In this document: piece after piece, positions 58,556-64,000 of the stretch
How positions within the stretch are numbered: position 1 is the first letter of the stretch
Layout of the letters: the number at the start of each line of letters is the position of its first letter
Assembly (NCBI GenBank): GCA_937960435.1
Contig: CALGPN010000015.1
Coordinates: forward strand, 62,001 to 126,000
Origin: an uncultured Desulfosoma sp.
GTDB lineage: Bacteria > Desulfobacterota > Syntrophobacteria > Syntrophobacterales > DSM-9756
Reading direction: 5' to 3'
Length of the DNA: 64,000 nucleotides
The notes under the pieces: model-generated
The model's input: only the letters and a program-made list of their open reading frames with translations
What the model was told of the DNA's origin: nothing
Databases searched by the model: none
Program-made: the position numbers and the translations under genes

Positions 58556-60430
58556 ATGTCCTATCTGGTCCTGGCCCGCAAATGGCGCCCTCAGACCTTT
58601 GAGGAAGTGGTCGGGCAGCCCCATGTGACCCGAATCCTCAAAAATGCCGTCCAATCGGGGCGTATCGCCCACGCATACCTCTTCACGGGGCCGCGAGGCG
58701 TGGGGAAAACCTCCGTGGCCCGCATCCTCGCCAAAGCCCTGAACTGCCAGCAGGGCGTGTCCCCTGTCCCGTGCAACCGATGTTCCAACTGTGTGGAAAT
58801 CGGCCAGGGCAAGGCCGTGGATGTGTTGGAAATCGACGGGGCGAGCAACCGCGGCATCGACAGTATTCGGGAACTGCGGGAGACGGTGCGCTATCGGCCG
58901 GCCAAGAGTGCCTACAAGATTTACATTATCGACGAAGTCCACATGTTGACCACGGAGGCGTTCAACGCCCTGTTGAAAACCCTAGAGGAACCCCCTGCCC
59001 ACGTCCTGTTCATCTTCGCCACCACGGAGCCGCACAAGATTCCGGCAACCGTTTTGAGCCGCTGCCAGCGCTACGATTTTCGGCGGATCGCCACGCCGGA
59101 CATCCTTGAACAACTCAGACGCATCGCTCGGCAGGAAGGCGCGGCGTTGCCCGAATCGGTCCTGTATGCTGTCGCGCGGGAAGCCGATGGAAGCCTGCGG
59201 GACGCCCAGAGTCTCATGGAACAGCTCCTGGCTTTGCGGGGGGAAGACCAAGAAGACGCCGAACTCCTGGATCTGCTCGGCGTTGTGGATCGGGAGAGCG
59301 TGCTCCAGGCCGCCGAAGCCGTGATCGACGCCGACCCGGCGGCCTGCTTCGATATCGTGGAGCGGATCTATCGGCGTGGGATTGACGGGCGGCGATTCTG
59401 TCAGCGGTTGTGTGAACTCTTCCGCGACTTGCTGGTGATCTCCTTGCGAAAGGACACCCCGGCGGGCGCAGCCGATGTACCGGCCCCCGAGCGGGAGCGG
59501 TTGCAACGGATGGCCGCGCGGACGACGGAGGAAAATCTCTTCCACTCTTTTCAAATTCTGGTCTCGGGAGAAGAAGACATTCGCCGGGCGTCGTTGCCTC
59601 GCGTGGCTTTGGAACTGCTGCTCCTTCGGCTGGCCTGTCTTCCTCGGAGCGAATCCCTCGAAAAGATTTTGCAACGGTTGGAAAAACGGGACTTTTCCCG
59701 TGAACCGACGGGCACCCGAATTTCATCGACGGATTGGAAAACAACGCAGTCCGAAGCCTTAAAAGCCGGGAAGGCGGAAAAGGGCCCCGGAAGCGATGTC
59801 CCTGGGACGGTCATGGCCTCGGAGCAAGGGGCGGGCCGTCCGGTGCCGAGCTTGACCGACGGAGAGGCTCTTGGGGCGAAGGCCGCCCCGCCGCCAGCCG
59901 AAAGTTCGTCGGACCGTGTGCCGGCGGCCGACGGCGGGGGGCCCCTTCTCGAGGGCTCTTCGGACGCATCCGAGACGGAGTCCGCGGGGGAGCCGACGGC
60001 GGAAGAGATTGTGCGGCGCTGGGACGATTTCCGCCGGTGGCTCGAGCGGACACATCCAGTCATCGGGGCCAAGCTGGCCCAAAGCACGGCCAAAGCGTCC
60101 CCGTCGGGGGGGGTGACGGTGGAAGTTTTGGAAATTTACGAAGACAGCGTCAAAAACGGCGACACGGAAGAGACTCTTCGGACCTGTCTTGCGCAATATT
60201 TTCATGGGAAGAGGCCCACGTGCGGGATAACATTCGGTGCGCGGAAAGCCCAGCCCACGGACCGGGCTCGAACCCGGAAGGACAGCGGGCGCACGACGGC
60301 CGCGGTGCTGCGCCATCCGGTGGTGCAGCAAGCTTTGGAAATCTTGGGGGGGGAACTGGTGGAAATCCGGCCCTTGCGGCCCAAGAGCCCCGCCCGACAA
60401 TCGTCGGGTGAGGCCGACAAACCCTCATGA
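58556..60430 (+). CDS. dnaX: DNA polymerase III subunit gamma/tau
   Basis: LARKWRPQTFEEVVGQPHVTRILKNAV, FTGPRGVGKTSVARILAKALNC, IDEVHMLTTEAFNALLKTLEEPP. Confidence 0.95.
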   Translation: MSYLVLARKWRPQTFEEVVGQPHVTRILKNAVQSGRIAHAYLFTGPRGVGKTSVARILAKALNCQQGVSPVPCNRCSNCVEIGQGKAVDVLEIDGASNRGIDSIRELRETVRYRPAKSAYKIYIIDEVHMLTTEAFNALLKTLEEPPAHVLFIFATTEPHKIPATVLSRCQRYDFRRIATPDILEQLRRIARQEGAALPESVLYAVAREADGSLRDAQSLMEQLLALRGEDQEDAELLDLLGVVDRESVLQAAEAVIDADPAACFDIVERIYRRGIDGRRFCQRLCELFRDLLVISLRKDTPAGAADVPAPERERLQRMAARTTEENLFHSFQILVSGEEDIRRASLPRVALELLLLRLACLPRSESLEKILQRLEKRDFSREPTGTRISSTDWKTTQSEALKAGKAEKGPGSDVPGTVMASEQGAGRPVPSLTDGEALGAKAAPPPAESSSDRVPAADGGGPLLEGSSDASETESAGEPTAEEIVRRWDDFRRWLERTHPVIGAKLAQSTAKASPSGGVTVEVLEIYEDSVKNGDTEETLRTCLAQYFHGKRPTCGITFGARKAQPTDRARTRKDSGRTTAAVLRHPVVQQALEILGGELVEIRPLRPKSPARQSSGEADKPS

Positions 60431-60446
60431 GGAGGCGACACAGACG

Positions 60447-60773
60447 ATGAAAGGATTCAATCCGCTCCAGCAGCTCAAGACTTTTCAGAAACGATTGGCT
60501 CAGGTGCAGGAGGAACTGGCGCAGCGCACGGTGGAGGCGTCCGCAGGGGGCGGGATGGTGACGGCGACGGCCAACGGGCGTCAGGAGATCTTAAAGATCA
60601 CCATTGACCGTCAGGTGGTGGACCCCGACGATGTGGAGATGTTGGAGGATCTGATCACGGCCGCCGTCAACGAGGCTTTGAAGCGCTCGCAGCAGATGAT
60701 GGCCGAGGAGATCGGCAAACTGGCGGGCGGGGTGAATCTGCCGCCGGGGCTTAACATCCCGGGCCTTTTCTAG
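60447..60773 (+). CDS. ybaB: YbaB/EbfC nucleoid-associated protein
   Basis: MKGFNPLQQLKTFQKRLAQVQEEL, LEDLITAAVNEALKRSQQMMAEEIGKLAGG; between dnaX and recR. Confidence 0.93.
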   Translation: MKGFNPLQQLKTFQKRLAQVQEELAQRTVEASAGGGMVTATANGRQEILKITIDRQVVDPDDVEMLEDLITAAVNEALKRSQQMMAEEIGKLAGGVNLPPGLNIPGLF

Positions 60774-60789
60774 GAAAGGACGGCCCTTT

Positions 60790-61398
60790 ATGGTGACCAA
60801 AGCCCACCCGCCCGTGCTGAGGGAACTCGTCCGCAGGTTGTCCAAGCTCCCGGGGATCGGGGAGAAAAGCGCGACACGCCTGGCCATGTTTTTCTTGAAG
60901 GCCCCGGAAGAGGTTGTGGAAGGTTTGGTCGAAAACCTGGTGCGCCTGAAGAGGGACATTCGCACGTGCCCTGTGTGCTTTCATTTTACCGACGGCGCCT
61001 TGTGTTCCATCTGCGCCGATCCGTCCCGGAAAACCGGGGAGATCTGTGTGGTGGAAACCAGTGCGGACCTTCTGGCCATCGAAGAATCCGGGGCCTTCAA
61101 AGGCCGTTACCACGTCTTGCAAGGGGCCCTGGCTCCTCTGGATGGGATCGGTCCGGACGATTTGCGCATCCCGGAACTTCTGAGCCGTTTGGAACAGGAA
61201 GACGTCCGCGAAGTGATCCTGGCGACGAACCCCACGGGTGAGGGGGAAGCTACGGCCCATTATCTCGCCAAGCTCCTGGAAAAGAGCCCAGTTCGGGTCA
61301 CGCGCATCGCCTCGGGAATCCCCATGGGCGGCGATGTGAAATACGCGGACAAGGTCACCTTGGAACGCGCCCTTCAGGGTCGGCGGAGCGTGCTATAA
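60790..61398 (+). CDS. recR: Recombination protein RecR
   Basis: RLSKLPGIGEKSATRLAMFFL, TCPVCFHFTDGALCSICADPSR, ARCs ATNPTGEGEATAHYLAKLL, ASGIPMGGDVKYADKVTLERAL. Confidence 0.96.
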   Translation: MVTKAHPPVLRELVRRLSKLPGIGEKSATRLAMFFLKAPEEVVEGLVENLVRLKRDIRTCPVCFHFTDGALCSICADPSRKTGEICVVETSADLLAIEESGAFKGRYHVLQGALAPLDGIGPDDLRIPELLSRLEQEDVREVILATNPTGEGEATAHYLAKLLEKSPVRVTRIASGIPMGGDVKYADKVTLERALQGRRSVL

Positions 61399-61568
61399 AG
61401 CACAAAATGGCTTGACCCTTGAAGCGCCGCATCGTTATATACGCCTGAGTCGACGTGGGTCACACGGGGACGGGGTCACATCGATTGTGCCGCATCCTCC
61501 TTTCCCCACACCAAAACCGCCGCATCAGCGGTCCTGCCCTGAACCTGTAGAGACGACGGAGTGTGTTT

Positions 61569-62117
61569 ATGGTGGAGATTCGTTTTCACGGTCGAGGCGG
61601 ACAGGGAGGGGTCACGTCTGCGGAGCTGACGGCCCTGGCTGCCATTGAACAGGGCAAATTCGCCCAAGCCTTCCCCAGTTTCGGCCCCGAACGGCGGGGC
61701 GCTCCGGTCATGGCTTTTGTGCGCGTGAGCGACCGGCAGATTCGGACCCGGGAAAAGGTCTACAGTCCCAATTTCGTGGTGGTGCTGGACCCCACCCTGC
61801 TTCAGATTGTCAACGTGGAAGCGGGGGTCCCGGAAGACGGCATCATCATCGTCAACACGAAGCTCAGCCCGGCGCAACTGCGGGAGTCTCTCGGGTTCAA
61901 GCGCCGCCTGGCCGTGGTGGATGCAAGCACCATCGCCGTGGAAGTTCTGAGGGTGCCCATTACCAATACGACCATGTTGGGGGCTTTGATCAAGGCGACG
62001 GACGTCGTGTCGATCGACGCCCTGCGCGGCCCGCTGGAAAAGCGTTTCGGGCCCATTGCGGAAAGGAACCTCAAGGCGTGTCTTCGCGCCTATGATGAGA
62101 CGGTGGTGGAGGGATAA
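61569..62117 (+). CDS. porG: 2-oxoacid:ferredoxin oxidoreductase gamma subunit
   Basis: EIRFHGRGGQGGVTSAELTALAAIEQGKFAQAFPSFGPERRGAPV. Confidence 0.92.
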   Translation: MVEIRFHGRGGQGGVTSAELTALAAIEQGKFAQAFPSFGPERRGAPVMAFVRVSDRQIRTREKVYSPNFVVVLDPTLLQIVNVEAGVPEDGIIIVNTKLSPAQLRESLGFKRRLAVVDASTIAVEVLRVPITNTTMLGALIKATDVVSIDALRGPLEKRFGPIAERNLKACLRAYDETVVEG

Positions 62118-62120
62118 GCC

Positions 62121-62414
62121 GTGGCCAAAGAAACGGGAGTGGTAAGCTGGAAGGACTTGGCCCTGGGGTGCACATTGACGGAGCCTGGAACGGCCGCGCA
62201 ACTGAAGACGGGCGATTGGCGTTCCATGAGGCCCGTGACCAACTACGAACTGTGCAACAAATGCGGCCAATGCTACATCTTTTGCCCGGATATGGTCTAT
62301 TCCCGGACGGCCGAAGGCTATTACGAGGCCAACTACTATTATTGCAAGGGCTGCGGCATCTGCGCCCGGGAATGCCCCAAGGACGCGATCCAAATGGTAG
62401 AGGAGGAAAACTGA
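62121..62414 (+). CDS. porD: 2-oxoacid:ferredoxin oxidoreductase delta (ferredoxin-like) subunit
   Basis: CNKCGQCYIFCPD, CKGCGICARECPKDAIQM. Confidence 0.92.
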   Translation: MAKETGVVSWKDLALGCTLTEPGTAAQLKTGDWRSMRPVTNYELCNKCGQCYIFCPDMVYSRTAEGYYEANYYYCKGCGICARECPKDAIQMVEEEN

Positions 62415-62415
62415 G

Positions 62416-63591
62416 ATGGGCAAGAGAGTGGGAATGGAAGTCTCCATCGCCGCGGCCGAAGTGGTGGGCCTGTGCGATGTGGACGTGATCGCGGCCTATC
62501 CCATCACGCCGCAGACGCACATTGTGGAGCATCTTTCGGAACTGGTGGCCGAGGGCCATCTGGATGCGGAATTCGTCCCGGTGGAATCGGAGCACAGCGC
62601 CATGAGCACCTGCGTGGGGGCGGCCGCGGCCGGTGCCCGCACCTTCACGTCCACGAGCTCCCAAGGGTACGCCCTCATGGCCGAAATCTGCTACATCGCC
62701 TCAAGCCTTCGGCTGCCCATCGTCATGGCGGTGGCTAACCGGGCTTTGAGCGCCCCCATCAACATCTGGAACGACCACGCGGACATGATGATGTCCCGGG
62801 ACACGGGCTGGATCCAAACGGTGGCCGAAAACGGTCAGGAAGTGGTGGACCTTTTGCTCCACGCCTATCGGGTGGCTGAAGACCCAAGGGTGCTTCTTCC
62901 CGTGATCGTCAATCTGGACGGTTTCACGTTGAGCCACATGATCGAGCCCATTTGGCTCCCGGACAAGGAAGAGGTGGATCGATACCTGCCGCCGTATAAA
63001 CCGAAGCTTCGGTTAGACCCTCGAAACCCCATGACCTTCGGTCCCGTGGGCATGCCGGAAGTTTATACCGAAGCGAAGAAAGCCCAAGATGAGGCTATGA
63101 ACGGCGCCTTGCCCGTGATCATCGAAGCGTGGGGGGAATTCGAAAAACAGTTCGGCCGGGCGTATCGTCCGGTGGAAACCTACAAGACGGACGGGGCCGA
63201 GATTCTTTTTTTGACCATGGGCAGCATCTCCGAAACGGCCATGACGGCCGTGGACAAAATGCGTGCCGAAGGCAAGAAAGTGGGGCTGGTGCGCTTGAGG
63301 CTGTGGCGGCCGTTCCCGGCCAAGGAACTGGTGGATGTGCTGAAGCGGGCGAAAGCGGTGGCGGTGGTGGACCGGGCCATGGCTTTCAGCACGCGAAGCG
63401 GCCCTTTGTGCGTGGAAGTCAAGGCGGCTCTTTACGATCACGGGGTTTCGCCTTACGTGCAGAATTTTATCGCCGGCTTGGGCGGTCGCGATGTGACGGT
63501 GGAAGATTTTGAGGCGATGGCGGCCAAGACCGGCGACGGTCTCTCCAAAGGCCTTCCCATGGCATACGAAATCGTGAATGTGAGGGAATAA
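62416..63591 (+). CDS. porA: 2-oxoacid:ferredoxin oxidoreductase alpha subunit
   Basis: VDVIAAYPITPQTHIVEHLSELVAEG, ESEHSAMSTCVGAAAAGARTFTSTSSQGYALM. Confidence 0.94.
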   Translation: MGKRVGMEVSIAAAEVVGLCDVDVIAAYPITPQTHIVEHLSELVAEGHLDAEFVPVESEHSAMSTCVGAAAAGARTFTSTSSQGYALMAEICYIASSLRLPIVMAVANRALSAPINIWNDHADMMMSRDTGWIQTVAENGQEVVDLLLHAYRVAEDPRVLLPVIVNLDGFTLSHMIEPIWLPDKEEVDRYLPPYKPKLRLDPRNPMTFGPVGMPEVYTEAKKAQDEAMNGALPVIIEAWGEFEKQFGRAYRPVETYKTDGAEILFLTMGSISETAMTAVDKMRAEGKKVGLVRLRLWRPFPAKELVDVLKRAKAVAVVDRAMAFSTRSGPLCVEVKAALYDHGVSPYVQNFIAGLGGRDVTVEDFEAMAAKTGDGLSKGLPMAYEIVNVRE

Positions 63592-63594
63592 GAT

Positions 63595-64000
63595 ATGGGC
63601 ATCGCAGCGGAAGCACTCAAGGATTTCAAGGGTTTCAACCCGAAAAAGCTCCCCGAAGTGGAGCCGCTTTCTCCCGGACACCGCGCCTGCCAGGGCTGCG
63701 GCGAGATCCTGGCGCTGCGTCAGGTTTTGAAGGCCTTGGGGGAAAACGTCATTGTGGCCAGCGCCACCGGGTGCATGGAAATCGTCACCTCGCCTTTCCC
63801 TCAAACCGCGTGGCGTGTGCCGTGGATTCACGTGGCTTTTGAAAACGCCGCGGCGGTCATCAGCGGCGTGGAGTCGGCCTACAAGGCCATGAACCGCAAG
63901 GGGAAGATCCAACAGCCGGATGTGGTGTTCCTTGCCTACGGCGGCGACGGCGGCACGGCCGACATCGGCTTGCAGGCCCTGAGCGGCGCCTTGGAACGGG
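63595..64000 (+). CDS. porB: 2-oxoacid:ferredoxin oxidoreductase beta subunit, truncated by window end
   Basis: ATG 63595; [46 protein letters not shown]...[21 protein letters not shown]-binding motif. Confidence 0.92.
   Translation, partial: MGIAAEALKDFKGFNPKKLPEVEPLSPGHRACQGCGEILALRQVLKALGENVIVASATGCMEIVTSPFPQTAWRVPWIHVAFENAAAVISGVESAYKAMNRKGKIQQPDVVFLAYGGDGGTADIGLQALSGALER

Overview
The window is a GC-rich chromosomal segment that looks like a sulfate-reducing, syntrophic-type deltaproteobacterium. This lineage guess is inferred from gene content and protein style; no search was run. Housekeeping blocks are: dnaN-gyrB-gyrA-gpsA; purine genes (a purH N-terminal-domain-only gene, purD, purE) and tsaC; a MurG-like/HEAT fusion with mraY; groES-groEL under CIRCE; rpoZ; dnaJ; a Gld-like ABC cluster; queF; fusA; tadA, two tandem tRNA-Ser genes, dnaX-ybaB-recR; and a por 2-oxoacid:ferredoxin oxidoreductase cut by the window end. 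The most interesting part is ~9.6-30.2 kb, a C1/electron-transfer region related to the methyl branch of the Wood-Ljungdahl pathway. It contains fhs, folD, mvhD, a double-FAD hdrA, a 1502-aa HdrA-like protein carrying a GltD/NfnB-like module, hdrB, hdrC, and a Cys-repeat GcvH-like protein. Divergent from these are a histidine kinase with an N-terminal Rossmann-like domain and a sigma54-type response regulator, translationally coupled to an archaemetzincin-like metalloprotease. These are followed by a second mvhD with an in-frame TGA at the position of a CxxC cysteine (probable selenocysteine), metV, metF and cooC. A good sigma54 -24/-12 match and an upstream inverted repeat lie between the two-component genes and the GcvH-like/hdr genes. 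No CRISPR arrays or mobile elements were recognised.
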